A stretch of 64,000 nucleotides of DNA from Pseudomonas californiensis (GCF_021147775.1 NZ_JAGTPK010000010.1:146255-210254), one strand, 5' to 3'; numbered from the stretch's first letter, positions 52,235-62,047 are shown. The notes: generated by a model not told the origin, from the letters alone. Made by a program: numbers and translations.

Positions 52235-53266
52235 ATGGCCAAACGCCAACTCAATCGTCGTCAAAACTGGCGCATCGAAAAAATTCAGGGCGAACGTGCT
52301 GCCCGGGCCGCCAAGCGTGAGTCTGTCACACTGGAAACACTGGAAGGTGGTGACCTCGGCCCGGAGCAGACCGGCCTGGTGATCGCCCACTTCGGGGTGC
52401 AGGTTGAAGTAGAAGCTCAGGAAGGCGAACAGAGTGGCCAGGTCTTCCGCTGCCATCTGCGCGCCAACCTGCCCGCGCTGGTTACAGGCGACCGTGTCGT
52501 CTGGCGCGCCGGTAATCAGGGCATCGGCGTTATCGTCGCGCAACTGCCCCGCTCCACCGAACTCTGCCGTCCGGACTCGCGTGGCCAGCTCAAACCGGTG
52601 GCCGCCAACGTCGATCTGATCGTGATCGTCTTCGCGCCAATGCCCGAGCCGCACGCCAACCTGATCGACCGCTACCTGGTGGCCGCCGAGCACGCAGGCA
52701 TTCACCCGCTGCTGCTGCTCAACAAGGCTGACCTGATCGACGAGCAGAACGCGCCGGCACTGAACGCACTGCTGGCGGTTTATCGCACGCTCGGCTACCC
52801 GGTGCTGGAAGTGTCGGCCCACCAGGGTGACGGCATGCAGCAACTGCAAAGCCAGCTCGACGGTCACATCAGCGTGTTCGTGGGTCAGTCCGGTGTGGGC
52901 AAGTCCTCGCTGGTCAACAGTCTGCTGCCAGAAGTGGAGACGCGGGTTGGCCCGTTGTCCGAGCTGTCAGGTCAAGGCACGCACACCACCACCACCGCGC
53001 GACTGTTTCACTTCCCGCGCGGCGGCGATCTGATCGACTCACCGGGTATTCGTGAATTCGGCCTGGGCCACGTGAGCCGAGCTGATGTGGAAGCGGGGTT
53101 CATCGAATTCAACGACCTGATCGGCACCTGCCGCTTCCGTGACTGCAAACACGACCGTGAACCAGGCTGCGCATTGCTCAAGGGACTCGAAGACGGCCGC
53201 GTGCAGCAACAGCGCATGAACAGTTATCGCTCGATCATCGCCAGCCTGCCGCAAGACAGCTACTGA
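52235..53266 (+). CDS. rsgA: Small ribosomal subunit biogenesis GTPase RsgA
   Basis: RsgA is a circularly permuted GTPase that checks late 30S assembly. The 343-residue protein has a basic N-terminus ('[19 protein letters not shown]'), an OB fold, and then the permuted G motifs in order G4 'LLNKADLID', G1 '[16 protein letters not shown]' and G3 'DSPGI'. It ends with the zinc-binding C-terminal motif '[16 protein letters not shown]'. An intrinsic terminator follows after about 28 bases. Confidence 0.97.
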   Translation: MAKRQLNRRQNWRIEKIQGERAARAAKRESVTLETLEGGDLGPEQTGLVIAHFGVQVEVEAQEGEQSGQVFRCHLRANLPALVTGDRVVWRAGNQGIGVIVAQLPRSTELCRPDSRGQLKPVAANVDLIVIVFAPMPEPHANLIDRYLVAAEHAGIHPLLLLNKADLIDEQNAPALNALLAVYRTLGYPVLEVSAHQGDGMQQLQSQLDGHISVFVGQSGVGKSSLVNSLLPEVETRVGPLSELSGQGTHTTTTARLFHFPRGGDLIDSPGIREFGLGHVSRADVEAGFIEFNDLIGTCRFRDCKHDREPGCALLKGLEDGRVQQQRMNSYRSIIASLPQDSY

Positions 53267-53294
53267 TCACCGAGTATTGACTGCAAGCCGCACA

Positions 53295-53326
53295 CAAAAA
53301 CGCCGCGATCATCGCGGCGTTTTTGT
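53295..53326. terminator. Bidirectional terminator between rsgA and motB
   Basis: AAAAACGCCGCGAT and ATCGCGGCGTTTTT form a nearly loopless stem with A and T runs on both sides, between convergent rsgA and motB. It should end both transcripts. Confidence 0.92.
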
Positions 53327-53338
53327 ATCGGACACGGC

Positions 53339-54358
53339 TCAGTTTTTCGCCGGTTCCACCCTCAAGGTGCCTTCCTCGAAGATATTCAGCTTCTGACGGA
53401 TTTCGTGGGGTTGCGCATACGCCTGAGGATCGGACGGTACCGCCTTCGAAGCCCCAGGGACACCTGGAGCTGCCGGTGCCTGGGCTGGCTGCGCAGGTGC
53501 GGCACCTGAGTTTTGATCACCTTCTATACGTGCCTGAGCCTTCTTGGTCAGTACCACAATGTCGATACGGCGGTTGACCGGATTGAACGGATTTTCGCGG
53601 TCATAGAGCGCTGATGAAGCGTAGCCCACTACCCTGGCAACCTGTTCGTCGGGATAGGTACCCGCCACCAGGGCACGGCGCGCAGCGTTGGCACGGTTGG
53701 CCGACAATTCCCAGTTGCCAAAGCCGCCGTTACCTACAAAAGGCTTGGCATCGGTATGACCGCTGACACTGATCTTGTTCGGCACGCTTTTGATAGTGTC
53801 AGCCATCGCCAGCAAAATATCCTCGAAGTAAGGCTTGAGGCGTGCGCTGCCCGAATCGAACATCGGTCGGTTGTCAGCGTCCATGATCTGGATGCGCAAA
53901 CCGTCCTGAGTGATCTCGAACAGGATCTGGTCCTTGAACTTCTGCAGTTGCGGATTCTCCTCGACCTTGTTTTGCAGTTCTTGAAGCAGCATCTCCAGAC
54001 GCTCTTGCTCGACCTGCTCAGCCTTGGATTCCGAGGTATCGGACTCGATGGGCACTGTGTCCGGCGATGGTGTGGACTTGACCTCAGGATTGAGCGTCTG
54101 GTTCGGCGACATTTCCGGCGAGCCGCCCAAGTCAATCACGTAGGGCGAACCGCTGTCCGAAAACCCGACCGGGTCCTTGAAGTAGCCTGCCACAGCAATC
54201 AGTTGCTCGGGTGTGGCAGAAGACATCAGCCACAGCACCAGAAAGAAAGCCATCATTGCTGTCGCGAAGTCAGCGAAGGCGATTTTCCAGGCACCACCGT
54301 GATGTCCACCACCGAAGCGCTTGACGCGCTTGATGATTATCGGCTGATTGTTTTCCAT
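53339..54358 (-). CDS. motB: Flagellar stator protein MotB
   Basis: MotB anchors the stator to peptidoglycan and carries the proton-binding Asp. The 339-residue protein has one membrane helix with 'FADFATAMMAFFLVLWLMSS' (Asp at the start of the helix), a periplasmic plug/linker region rich in Pro, Ser and Glu, and an OmpA-like domain ('VSGHTDAKPFVGNGGFGNWELSANRANAARRAL'). The C-terminal 50 residues are Ala/Pro rich. It follows motA after 3 bases. Confidence 0.96.
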   Translation of the reverse strand: MENNQPIIIKRVKRFGGGHHGGAWKIAFADFATAMMAFFLVLWLMSSATPEQLIAVAGYFKDPVGFSDSGSPYVIDLGGSPEMSPNQTLNPEVKSTPSPDTVPIESDTSESKAEQVEQERLEMLLQELQNKVEENPQLQKFKDQILFEITQDGLRIQIMDADNRPMFDSGSARLKPYFEDILLAMADTIKSVPNKISVSGHTDAKPFVGNGGFGNWELSANRANAARRALVAGTYPDEQVARVVGYASSALYDRENPFNPVNRRIDIVVLTKKAQARIEGDQNSGAAPAQPAQAPAAPGVPGASKAVPSDPQAYAQPHEIRQKLNIFEEGTLRVEPAKN

Positions 54359-54361
54359 GAC

Positions 54362-55213
54362 TCAGCGACCGCGAACTGCTTGTTCCAGCTCACTGAAGCT
54401 GGGGCGATGCAGCGGGTACAGAACCTTGCGACCGAACTCGACGGCCAGCGATGGCGGCATGCCGGAAGCCGAAGCCACCAGCGAAGCCTTGATGGATTCG
54501 TAAACGTTCATTTCTTCCTTGGCATCGTGGGCCAGGGAAGTTGCCAGAGGACCGAAGAAGCCGTACGCCGCGAGGATACCGAAGAACGTACCAACCAGTG
54601 CCGCACCTACGTGCATACCAATGGCCGCCTTGTCGCCCGACCCCAGAGAGGCCATGGTCACAACGATACCCAATACGGCTGCCACGATACCGAAACCGGG
54701 CATGCCGTCGGCGATACCGGTGATGGCGTGGGAAGGATGCTCAAGCTCTTCCTTCATGCTCAACAATTCCATGTCAAACAACCCTTCCAGCTCGTGCGGA
54801 GCCATGTTGCCGGACGACATGATGCGCAGGTAGTCGCAGATGTACGCAGTCATGCGCTCATCTTTCAAAACACCGGGGTATTTGGCAAAAATCGGGCTGG
54901 CGGCCGGTTCTTCGATATCGCCTTCAATCGCCATCATGCCTTCACGGCGGCTTTTGTTGAGGATTTCGTAAACCAGGCCCAGCACCTCAAGGTAATAGGC
55001 GTGGGTGAAGCGCGTCCCGAACATCTTCAACGACTTCTTGAACACGTGCATGGTCATGTGGCCGGGGTTGGCCTGAAGAAACGCACCCAGCGCAGCACCG
55101 CCAATGATCAAGACCTCATAGGGCTGGAACAGCGCCATGATCTTGCCGTGAGACAGGACGTATCCGCCGAGAACGCTCGCGAAAACGACAATGATGCCGA
55201 TAATTTTAGCCAT
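54362..55213 (-). CDS. motA: Flagellar stator protein MotA
   Basis: MotA (283 residues) surrounds the MotB helix and transmits proton flow to the rotor. It has four hydrophobic segments, the first two near the N-terminus ('IIGIIVVFASVLGGYVLS', 'ALFQPYEVLIIGGAALGAF') and the last two after the cytoplasmic loop ('GIVAAVLGIVVTMASLG', 'GAALVGTFFGILAAYGFFGP'). The loop carries the charged residues that contact FliG. A FliA-type promoter lies about 70-95 bases upstream of the start. Confidence 0.96.
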   Translation of the reverse strand: MAKIIGIIVVFASVLGGYVLSHGKIMALFQPYEVLIIGGAALGAFLQANPGHMTMHVFKKSLKMFGTRFTHAYYLEVLGLVYEILNKSRREGMMAIEGDIEEPAASPIFAKYPGVLKDERMTAYICDYLRIMSSGNMAPHELEGLFDMELLSMKEELEHPSHAITGIADGMPGFGIVAAVLGIVVTMASLGSGDKAAIGMHVGAALVGTFFGILAAYGFFGPLATSLAHDAKEEMNVYESIKASLVASASGMPPSLAVEFGRKVLYPLHRPSFSELEQAVRGR

Positions 55214-55279
55214 AGGAGAAAATACTTTACTGAGTCGGGTTCAGGGACAGTCCGGAAGTTCTTGAAACTCTTCTTCTCC

Positions 55280-55306
55280 TTATCGGCCTAAGTGGGCCAG
55301 ACTATA
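55280..55306 (-). promoter_or_regulatory. FliA (sigma-28) promoter of motAB
   Basis: On the minus strand TATA, 15 bases, then GCCGATAA. The -10 element is an exact match to the flagellar sigma-28 consensus (TAAA-N15-GCCGATAA), and the -35 has one mismatch. Transcription would start near 55272, about 59 bases before the motA ATG. Confidence 0.8.
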
Positions 55307-55419
55307 GCCAGTTATTGCTAAAAACCACTTCGCCCGTTGCATGAAGGGTTGAAAATGGCCGTTGCGCCCTGAACACTGGCAGTCTTCCCGTTCAGAAAAT
55401 CAGCCGTACAGGCCCTCGA

Positions 55420-56955
55420 ATGTCGACAGCACACGCTTCACCTCATACGGTTCCGAAGACGCTCGATGCCTGGGTCAGGCACCTCGATGGCGTGGCATTG
55501 CCCGTCCCTGTAGCCAATCACGATCGTGTTCGCGCCGCACTGAACGACAGCCGCCGCTCGCTGCGTGAAATCGCAGAAATGATGCAGGAAAGCCCGGCGC
55601 TGGTGCTGAGCGTGATGCGTGAGGCCAACCATCAGAATCACGGCACGACCGAACAGGCTGAAAGCCTTGAGGTGGCGATCAACCGACTGGGGCTGGCACG
55701 CACCGAGACATTGCTGGGTCGCCTGCCTGCCAAGCCGGTTGAAGAGATCCCCGCTGCATTTCGTCAACTGATTCTGGTCAGCCAGCATGCCACGCAGCAG
55801 GCGAACGGCCTGTTCGCCAGTCGTCTGGCGCGGCTGTGGCAGGACATTCATCTGGGCAGTCTGCTGTTTCTGGCGCCGCTCTGGCCGCTGGCTCTCGCTT
55901 ACCCCAAGCTGCTGGAGGAACTGGAGCTTCGGGTTATCCACAAGGGCCACTCCAGCATCGTTGTCGAAAAAGAGCTGTTTGGCGTCAATCTGCTGGAACT
56001 GTGCCTGGCGCTCGCCGAGTTCTGGCGCCTGCCGGTCTGGGTCACTCGCGGTTATAAGCTGCTGCTCAATGAGCGCCGTGATCTGGTGAAGGCACTGCGC
56101 ATTTCCCGGGAAGATCACAGCCCGCTGCAACAGCAACAGCTGATGGACGCCGATCCGAACATGCAACGCTGGTTGAACCAGCCCGCCAACACTGTACTGC
56201 TTGGCAACGGCCTGGCGCTGGCGGCGCAGCACGCCTGGAACAGTCCGCATTGCCTGCGCTGGGAGCGCCTGACCAGTCTGTATCTCCAACAGTCCCTGGA
56301 TGATGTGCAGCAACAGGCTCACCAGAACGCAGCAAGCAGTGCTCGCATTCACAATGAAAAAGATCTTTGGCATCCGGCTGAAGCCCTGCTCTGGCCCTGG
56401 GATGCGCGCCGCGTGCGGCGAGACAACGACCCCGCGCCGCCGCCGTCGGCCGACGCGCTGCAGCTCTGGCGCAAGCAGTGTGCCGAGTTGTTGCAGGAGC
56501 CAAGCCCGTTCATCAACGCCATCCACCTGACTACTGCGGCGCGCGACGCCTTTTCAGCCTGCGGCATGCAGCGCGTCATGCTGCTGATGGTCGACAAGAC
56601 ATCTACCGTGATGCGCGTGCATCAATCTGCCGGGTTGCCACCAGAGGCGGCGGCACTGCAGTTGTTCATCAAAGAAAGTACTGTGCTGCAACGCCTTCTG
56701 GCCCAACCGACTCAACTGCGCATGACACCCGTCAACAATGCCCAGTTTGCCGCGCTGCTACCTGCGCCGCTCAAGACCCTGTTCAGCGGTCAACACTGGC
56801 TTATCCGCTCGCTGAGCAGTAACAACAAGGTGATGATGCTGGTGGTGGCTGATCAGGGGGGCGGGCCGCTGTCGGAAATTTCCGTTCAAGCATTCGGAAA
56901 AACCGCGCAATGTATTGAGCGGGCGCTGGGCATCTTTAGTCATCGCAAAGCCTGA
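55420..56955 (+). CDS. HDOD and GAF-like domain protein
   Basis: A 511-residue cytoplasmic protein. Residues about 15-240 are an HDOD output domain ('ALVLSVMREANHQNHGTTEQAESLEVAINRLGL'), which lacks the catalytic His-Asp pair of true HD phosphodiesterases. Residues about 345-505 look like a GAF-type sensor ('FSACGMQRVMLLMVDKTSTVMRVHQSAG'). HDOD proteins in proteobacteria sit in signalling networks for motility and stress, but their activity is mostly unknown. It is divergent from motAB, and rhdA starts 45 bases downstream. Confidence 0.8.
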   Translation: MSTAHASPHTVPKTLDAWVRHLDGVALPVPVANHDRVRAALNDSRRSLREIAEMMQESPALVLSVMREANHQNHGTTEQAESLEVAINRLGLARTETLLGRLPAKPVEEIPAAFRQLILVSQHATQQANGLFASRLARLWQDIHLGSLLFLAPLWPLALAYPKLLEELELRVIHKGHSSIVVEKELFGVNLLELCLALAEFWRLPVWVTRGYKLLLNERRDLVKALRISREDHSPLQQQQLMDADPNMQRWLNQPANTVLLGNGLALAAQHAWNSPHCLRWERLTSLYLQQSLDDVQQQAHQNAASSARIHNEKDLWHPAEALLWPWDARRVRRDNDPAPPPSADALQLWRKQCAELLQEPSPFINAIHLTTAARDAFSACGMQRVMLLMVDKTSTVMRVHQSAGLPPEAAALQLFIKESTVLQRLLAQPTQLRMTPVNNAQFAALLPAPLKTLFSGQHWLIRSLSSNNKVMMLVVADQGGGPLSEISVQAFGKTAQCIERALGIFSHRKA

Positions 56956-57000
56956 GGCCTGGCGTACAATTCGCATCTTTCTTTTCATCGGAGGCTGCAA

Positions 57001-57816
57001 ATGTCCGTATTCGCTGGCTTACCGCTGGTCATCGAGCCCAACGACCTGCATGAGCGCCTTGATGCCCCGCACCTGATTGTTGTGGACCTCACCAGCAGCG
57101 CGCGCTATGCAGCCGGGCATATTCGCGGAGCCCGCTTCGTTGACCCCAAACGCACCCAACTGGGCAAACCGCCTGCGCCCGGCCTGCTGCCGGATCAGCA
57201 GGATCTGGAAGCCCTGTTCGGCGAGCTGGGCCACAACCCTGATGCGGTCTACGTAGTTTATGACGACGAAGGCGGCGGCTGGGCCGGACGCTTCATCTGG
57301 CTGCTGGATGTTATTGGTCACAGCCAGTATCACTACGTGGACGGCGGCTTGCTGGCCTGGGAAGCTCAAGCGCTTCCCCTGACCCAGGACGTACCGGCTC
57401 CAGCAGGCGGGCCCGTGCCACTGACCCTGCATGACGAACCCACTGCCACACGCGAATACCTGCAAAGCCGCCTCGGTGCAGCCGACCTGGCGATCTGGGA
57501 CGCTCGCGCTCCGACCGAATACTCTGGCGAAAAAGTCGTCGCAGCCAAAGGCGGACACATACCAGGCGCGGTCAATTTCGAATGGACCGCAGGCATGGAC
57601 AGGCAACGCGACCTGCGCATCCGCCAGGACATGGCGCAGATCCTCGAGAACCTGGGCATTACCTCCGACAAGGAAGTGATCACTCACTGCCAGACGCACC
57701 ATCGCTCAGGCTTTACGTATCTGGTCGCGAAGGCGCTGGGCTACCCGCGCGTCAAGGCCTACGCGGGTTCGTGGGGCGAATGGGGCAACCACCCGGACAC
57801 ACCTGTCGAAAAATAA
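57001..57816 (+). CDS. rhdA: Thiosulfate sulfurtransferase (rhodanese)
   Basis: A 271-residue two-domain rhodanese that transfers sulfane sulfur. The inactive N-terminal domain keeps the fold ('GHIRGARFVDP'), and the C-terminal domain has the active-site loop Cys-Gln-Thr-His-His-Arg-Ser-Gly near residue 230, as in Azotobacter RhdA. GGAGG lies before the ATG. It lies 60 bases upstream of psd, a pairing seen across Pseudomonas. Confidence 0.93.
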   Translation: MSVFAGLPLVIEPNDLHERLDAPHLIVVDLTSSARYAAGHIRGARFVDPKRTQLGKPPAPGLLPDQQDLEALFGELGHNPDAVYVVYDDEGGGWAGRFIWLLDVIGHSQYHYVDGGLLAWEAQALPLTQDVPAPAGGPVPLTLHDEPTATREYLQSRLGAADLAIWDARAPTEYSGEKVVAAKGGHIPGAVNFEWTAGMDRQRDLRIRQDMAQILENLGITSDKEVITHCQTHHRSGFTYLVAKALGYPRVKAYAGSWGEWGNHPDTPVEK

Positions 57817-57876
57817 CGCAGTACCGGTCTTCCCCGTGAATCGGCCAGACCCTCTTATTAAGCTTTGGGAATATCA

Positions 57877-58740
57877 ATGAAAGATCGTTTGTTCATCCTC
57901 AGTCAGTACCTGTTGCCTCACCACCTGCTGTCGCGTCTCGCAGGCCTTGTTGCCGAATGCCGTGTCACCTGGTTCAAAAATGCGTTCACCGCCTGGTTCG
58001 CCCGTCGCTACGAAGTCGACATGACCCAGGCCCTGGTTGAAGACCTGAAGGCGTATGAGAACTTCAACGCGTTCTTCACCCGCGCATTGAAAGCTGATGC
58101 CCGTCCACTGGACAGCGCACCCGGTGCCATTCTGTCGCCTGCCGACGGCACCATCAGCCAGCTCGGCGCCATCGAACACGGCCGCATCTTCCAGGCCAAG
58201 GGCCACAGCTTCAGTGCGCTTGAACTGCTGGGCGGCGATCCGAAGCTGTCGGCGCCGTTCATGGGCGGTGAATTCGCGACGGTCTACTTGTCACCTCAGG
58301 ATTACCACCGCGTACACATGCCTCTCGCGGGCACTCTGCGAGAAATGGTCTATGTGCCGGGTCGTCTCTTCTCAGTCAACCAGACTACCGCCGAAAACGT
58401 GCCGGAACTGTTCGCACGCAATGAACGTGTGGTGTGCCTGTTCGATACAGAGCGTGGCCCGATGGCCGTGGTTCTGGTGGGTGCAATGATCGTGGCCTCG
58501 GTCGAGACCGTATGGGCTGGCCTGGTAACGCCGCCCAGGCGCGAACTGAAAACCGTCAGTTACGACGAAGCTGCGCGCGCGCCGATCCACTTGGAAAAAG
58601 GCGCAGAGATGGGCCGCTTCAAGCTCGGTTCCACAGCCATCGTTCTGTTTGGCCCTAATCAGGTCAAGTGGGCCGAACAGCTGACCACCTGCTCGAAGAT
58701 CAACATGGGACAGGCGCTCGCCTCCCCCCTACAGGCCTGA
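57877..58740 (+). CDS. psd: Phosphatidylserine decarboxylase proenzyme
   Basis: Psd makes phosphatidylethanolamine at the inner membrane. The 287-residue proenzyme has the self-cleavage and pyruvoyl motif Leu-Gly-Ser-Thr ('[11 protein letters not shown]') near residue 250 and 'SPADGTI' plus '[13 protein letters not shown]' for the catalytic His and Asp. The start at 57877 gives [16 protein letters not shown]; a TTG at 57865 is in frame but has no ribosome site. A 12-bp inverted repeat follows the stop. Confidence 0.96.
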   Translation: MKDRLFILSQYLLPHHLLSRLAGLVAECRVTWFKNAFTAWFARRYEVDMTQALVEDLKAYENFNAFFTRALKADARPLDSAPGAILSPADGTISQLGAIEHGRIFQAKGHSFSALELLGGDPKLSAPFMGGEFATVYLSPQDYHRVHMPLAGTLREMVYVPGRLFSVNQTTAENVPELFARNERVVCLFDTERGPMAVVLVGAMIVASVETVWAGLVTPPRRELKTVSYDEAARAPIHLEKGAEMGRFKLGSTAIVLFGPNQVKWAEQLTTCSKINMGQALASPLQA

Positions 58741-58746
58741 TGCCAA

Positions 58747-58782
58747 GGGCACGCAGCGCGTAACACCTCCCGCTGCGTGCCC
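58747..58782 (+). terminator. Hairpin after psd
   Basis: GGGCACGCAGCG and CGCTGCGTGCCC are perfect 12-base arms around a 12-base loop, 7 bases after the psd stop. No T run follows, so this could be a Rho-dependent end or a 3' stabiliser. Confidence 0.6.
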
Positions 58783-58886
58783 TCTGGACCCCGACCGCAG
58801 TAGTGGCCGATTGCCGCAGTTGCTGCGTGGCGCGGCCTATGCTGGTAAAGTCGGTCTACCGGTGAAGTAGGACACTTCGCACTTTT

Positions 58887-58936
58887 ATTGACGTTCACTT
58901 GACACCAAACGGCTGCGCGGTGTTATTGACGTCAAT
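58887..58936. promoter_or_regulatory. TTGAC repeat cluster before the PilZ-like gene
   Basis: TTGAC occurs at 58888-58892, 58899-58903 and 58926-58930, and the last one is part of a 12-bp palindrome ATTGACGTCAAT (58925-58936). TTATTGACGT is repeated exactly at 58885-58894 and 58923-58932. TTGACA at 58899 could also be a -35 box with a weak -10 at 58922. The cluster ends 47 bases before the start codon of the next gene. Confidence 0.5.
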
Positions 58937-58983
58937 TTAAAGCCGCCGTTCAGGCCATTGAGTCGCTGGAGTTTGCCTGTCAC

Positions 58984-60762
58984 ATGAGTAATTTGAGCCT
59001 CCCTCTGCTGTTGCGTGCACCCACGCCAACGCAGTCGAGCCTGTCATTCAGTGAAGCGAACCCTCGCGACTTGAAACGCTGGATCTCCAGGCTGCCCAAG
59101 GCCAACCTCGGTGAGATGGCCCGTCAGCTGTATCAGGGGCTGACAGAACTCAACCAACTGATCACTCCCGGCGACAACCGCCTGCAAATGCTCGAGCTGT
59201 TGCGCCCGGAAGTCTATTTTGTCTGTAAACATCTTGAGCGCCACTTCCTCAATCAGGCCATCGTGCTCGATGAGCGGCCGCGCAAGGTTGCCAATCTGTG
59301 CCAGGCACTGCAAAACCACTTGGCCACCGGCTATAAACAAATCATCCAGCAGGTAGCGCCGCGCTACAGCAAAGATCAGAGCGTGCTGCTGGCCACTGCA
59401 CTGCAACGCGCACTGCATGGCTTGAATGGGCCGCTGATCCGTGCCAACCAATTGTATTGTCCGGTACAGGATGGGCTGTGGCTTGAACTGCACCAGCTCT
59501 ATCAGATTGCGCGCCAGTTCCAATTGCACGCCACACCGGTTGATGAGCCGCTGGGCCATCACACCAACACGCTGACCGCAGAGCAAACCTATCTGATCGC
59601 GCTGATGATGGGCTGCTCGCGCTGCAATCAGATGCGTCAGCTGAATATCGGCAAGCTGGCCGACGCCCTGGAGGCCTGGAGCGCGCTGGTCACGCTGCAG
59701 TCGCCAGCAGGTGACAGCAGCCTGTTCGCGCTTGATCCAACCTCGGACAAACCACCGCTTTACCGAACGCTACTGACCGAAGACCAGGCGCCCACACTAC
59801 TAGGGATAAACCCGACACCGCTGGCAGATGCAATCAATCACTACCTCGCGCTGCCGGACGACCAACGCTCGCCTTCAAAGCTGCTCATTCCAACCGGCAT
59901 CAACACCGACCTGTTGCAGCATCTGGCTGCAGCCTGGGGCGATGTCGCCGAGCGCACCTTTCAGCGCACGGCAGGGCATGGCACGTTGCGGCTGTGTATC
60001 GGCATGAGCGCATTGCATTACTACGTGGCTGGTCAGAAATCATTCAGTGAGCTGCTGCTGTTGAGTAACGCCAGCAACGTTGCGAACTTCACTCTGAAGA
60101 TGGCCAACGACGATCCGGACGACCCGTGGTCCGGCGCGTTCGACACACAGCGCGGCAATACCTCTGAGGTGCTGCTGCCCTATGAAGAAATCGAGTATCA
60201 GAAAAAAGAAGACGGCGACTCGTCAAACGCCCAGCACACTTTCCCGACCTTCGATGTGAACATCGTCAACCACAGTCCTGGCGGCTATTGCCTGGCCTGG
60301 CAGAAGGAAGTGCCGCAGCAGCTGCAAGCGGGTGAACTGGTGGGCATTCAGGACGACGCTGGCCAGGGCTGGAGTGTCGCGATTGTGCGCTGGGTCAGGC
60401 AGGTTCGCAGTGGCGGGACACAAATGGGTATCGAATTGATCGCCCCCTTCGCCCAGCCCTGCGGCATGCAACTGATACGCGAACAGCACAGCAGCCAGTA
60501 TCTGCGCACCCTGATGCTGCCAGAAGTGCGTGCAATGGACAAACCAGCAACGGTGCTCGCGCCGCGCCTGCCCTTTCAGGAAGGCAGCAAGGTGATGATC
60601 AATGTGAACGGCGAAGAGCGGCGCGCGACATTGAGCAACCGCCGAATCAGCAGCACCAGTTACAACCAGTTTGAATATCAGGTATACGACGCACCCAAAG
60701 CCGCAGAAAGCGAGAAATCCCAGCCTGGGCAAGAGTTCGATTCCCTGTGGGGCTCGCTCTGA
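58984..60762 (+). CDS. Conserved protein with a possible degenerate PilZ domain
   Basis: A 592-residue cytoplasmic protein in the psd-serB interval. Residues about 1-300 are helical with no recognisable fold. Near residue 420 'IVNHSPGGYCLAW' resembles the PilZ D/N-x-S-x-x-G motif, and 'RSGGTQMGIELIAP' resembles the PilZ end strand. The RxxxR c-di-GMP-binding motif that normally precedes it is not visible, so a non-binding or atypical PilZ is likelier. In P. aeruginosa fimX occurs near this position; no GGDEF or EAL domain is present here. The call is an inference from motif shape. No catalytic motif was found. Confidence 0.5.
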   Translation: MSNLSLPLLLRAPTPTQSSLSFSEANPRDLKRWISRLPKANLGEMARQLYQGLTELNQLITPGDNRLQMLELLRPEVYFVCKHLERHFLNQAIVLDERPRKVANLCQALQNHLATGYKQIIQQVAPRYSKDQSVLLATALQRALHGLNGPLIRANQLYCPVQDGLWLELHQLYQIARQFQLHATPVDEPLGHHTNTLTAEQTYLIALMMGCSRCNQMRQLNIGKLADALEAWSALVTLQSPAGDSSLFALDPTSDKPPLYRTLLTEDQAPTLLGINPTPLADAINHYLALPDDQRSPSKLLIPTGINTDLLQHLAAAWGDVAERTFQRTAGHGTLRLCIGMSALHYYVAGQKSFSELLLLSNASNVANFTLKMANDDPDDPWSGAFDTQRGNTSEVLLPYEEIEYQKKEDGDSSNAQHTFPTFDVNIVNHSPGGYCLAWQKEVPQQLQAGELVGIQDDAGQGWSVAIVRWVRQVRSGGTQMGIELIAPFAQPCGMQLIREQHSSQYLRTLMLPEVRAMDKPATVLAPRLPFQEGSKVMINVNGEERRATLSNRRISSTSYNQFEYQVYDAPKAAESEKSQPGQEFDSLWGSL

Positions 60763-60832
60763 CTGCAGATTAGTTGTAGCTGCCGGTCCTGCCCATGCGC
60801 TCCCGACAGCTCAACAGCAAAGCGTAGCCGTA

Positions 60833-62047
60833 TCAGTGTTTGCCTTCACGGTCCCGGAAACCCAGCAGGTAAAGCACACCATCCAGCCCCAGCGTCGAGA
60901 TCGCCTGCTTGGCAGACTGCTTGACCAGAGGCTTGGCACGGAACGCCACACCCAGACCAGCGATCGCCAGCATCGGCAAGTCATTTGCGCCATCCCCAAC
61001 GGCAATGGTCTGTTCCAGGCTCAGGCCTTCCTTGTGAGCCAGCTCGCGCAGCAAGTCTGCCTTGCGCTTGGCATCGACAATTGGCTCGACAGCAACACCG
61101 GTCACCTTGCCGTCGACGACCTCAAGCTCGTTGGCGAACACATAATCAATGCCCAGCTTCGCCTGCAACTGCTTGGCGAAGTAGGTAAAGCCGCCCGACA
61201 GAATGGCGGTCTTGTAACCCAGACGCTTCAGCTCTGCGAAGAGTGTTTCGGCACCTTCGGTCAGGCGCAACGAGGCGCCGATCTGATCCAGCACACCGAC
61301 ATCCAGACCTTTGAGCAAGGCCAGTCGCTCCTTGAAGCTGGCGCTGAAATCCAGCTCGCCACGCATGGCACGCTCGGTGATCTCGGACACCTGCTCGCCG
61401 ACACCGGCCGCCTTGGCCAACTCGTCGATGACTTCGGCTTCGATCAGCGTCGAGTCCATGTCAAATACCGCCAGACGACGATTGCGCCGGAACAGCGAGT
61501 CCTGCTGGAACGCGATATCCACGTTCAAGTCCTGCGCCACGCTGAGAAACTCAGCCTGCATGGCTTTCGGATCAGCAGGCTCGCCGCGCACCGAAAACTC
61601 GATGCAACCCTTGCCCTTGTCGGCTGGCGTGTCGAGCGGCATGCGTCCGGACAGGCGATCGATCTGATCGATATTCAGTCCGTACTTGGCAGTAATCGCG
61701 CTGACGCATTGCAATTGCTCGGCCGTCACCTTGCGGGTCAGCAGCGTCACGATATGACGCGCCTTGCCCTGGCCTTCGACCCAATGTTGATAATCCGCCT
61801 CGGACACCGCCGTGAACCGCACCTGCTGGTCCAGTTTGTAGGCCGTGAACAGAATGTCCTTGAGGACAGATGAACCCTGCTCGGTACCCGGAATTTCAAC
61901 CAGGATACCGAACGACAAGGTGTCGTGGATCACCGCCTGACCAATATCGAGAATGTTCACGCCACCCTGGGCGAGGACGCCGGTGATGGCTGCGGTGAGA
62001 CCCGGACGGTCGACACCAGTGATGTTAATCAGGACGATTTCGCGCAA
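60833..62047 (-). CDS. serB: Phosphoserine phosphatase SerB with N-terminal ACT domains
   Basis: SerB performs the last step of serine synthesis. The 404-residue protein has two ACT-type regions (about 1-170, starting 'IVLINITGVDRPGLTAAITGVLAQGG') and a HAD domain with the nucleophile motif 'FDMDSTLI', 'LSGGFTYFA' and 'GDGANDLPML'. The length is that of the long pseudomonad form. It is divergent from the AhpA/YtjB gene, the same arrangement as serB-ytjB in E. coli. Confidence 0.95.
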   Translation of the reverse strand: MREIVLINITGVDRPGLTAAITGVLAQGGVNILDIGQAVIHDTLSFGILVEIPGTEQGSSVLKDILFTAYKLDQQVRFTAVSEADYQHWVEGQGKARHIVTLLTRKVTAEQLQCVSAITAKYGLNIDQIDRLSGRMPLDTPADKGKGCIEFSVRGEPADPKAMQAEFLSVAQDLNVDIAFQQDSLFRRNRRLAVFDMDSTLIEAEVIDELAKAAGVGEQVSEITERAMRGELDFSASFKERLALLKGLDVGVLDQIGASLRLTEGAETLFAELKRLGYKTAILSGGFTYFAKQLQAKLGIDYVFANELEVVDGKVTGVAVEPIVDAKRKADLLRELAHKEGLSLEQTIAVGDGANDLPMLAIAGLGVAFRAKPLVKQSAKQAISTLGLDGVLYLLGFRDREGKH

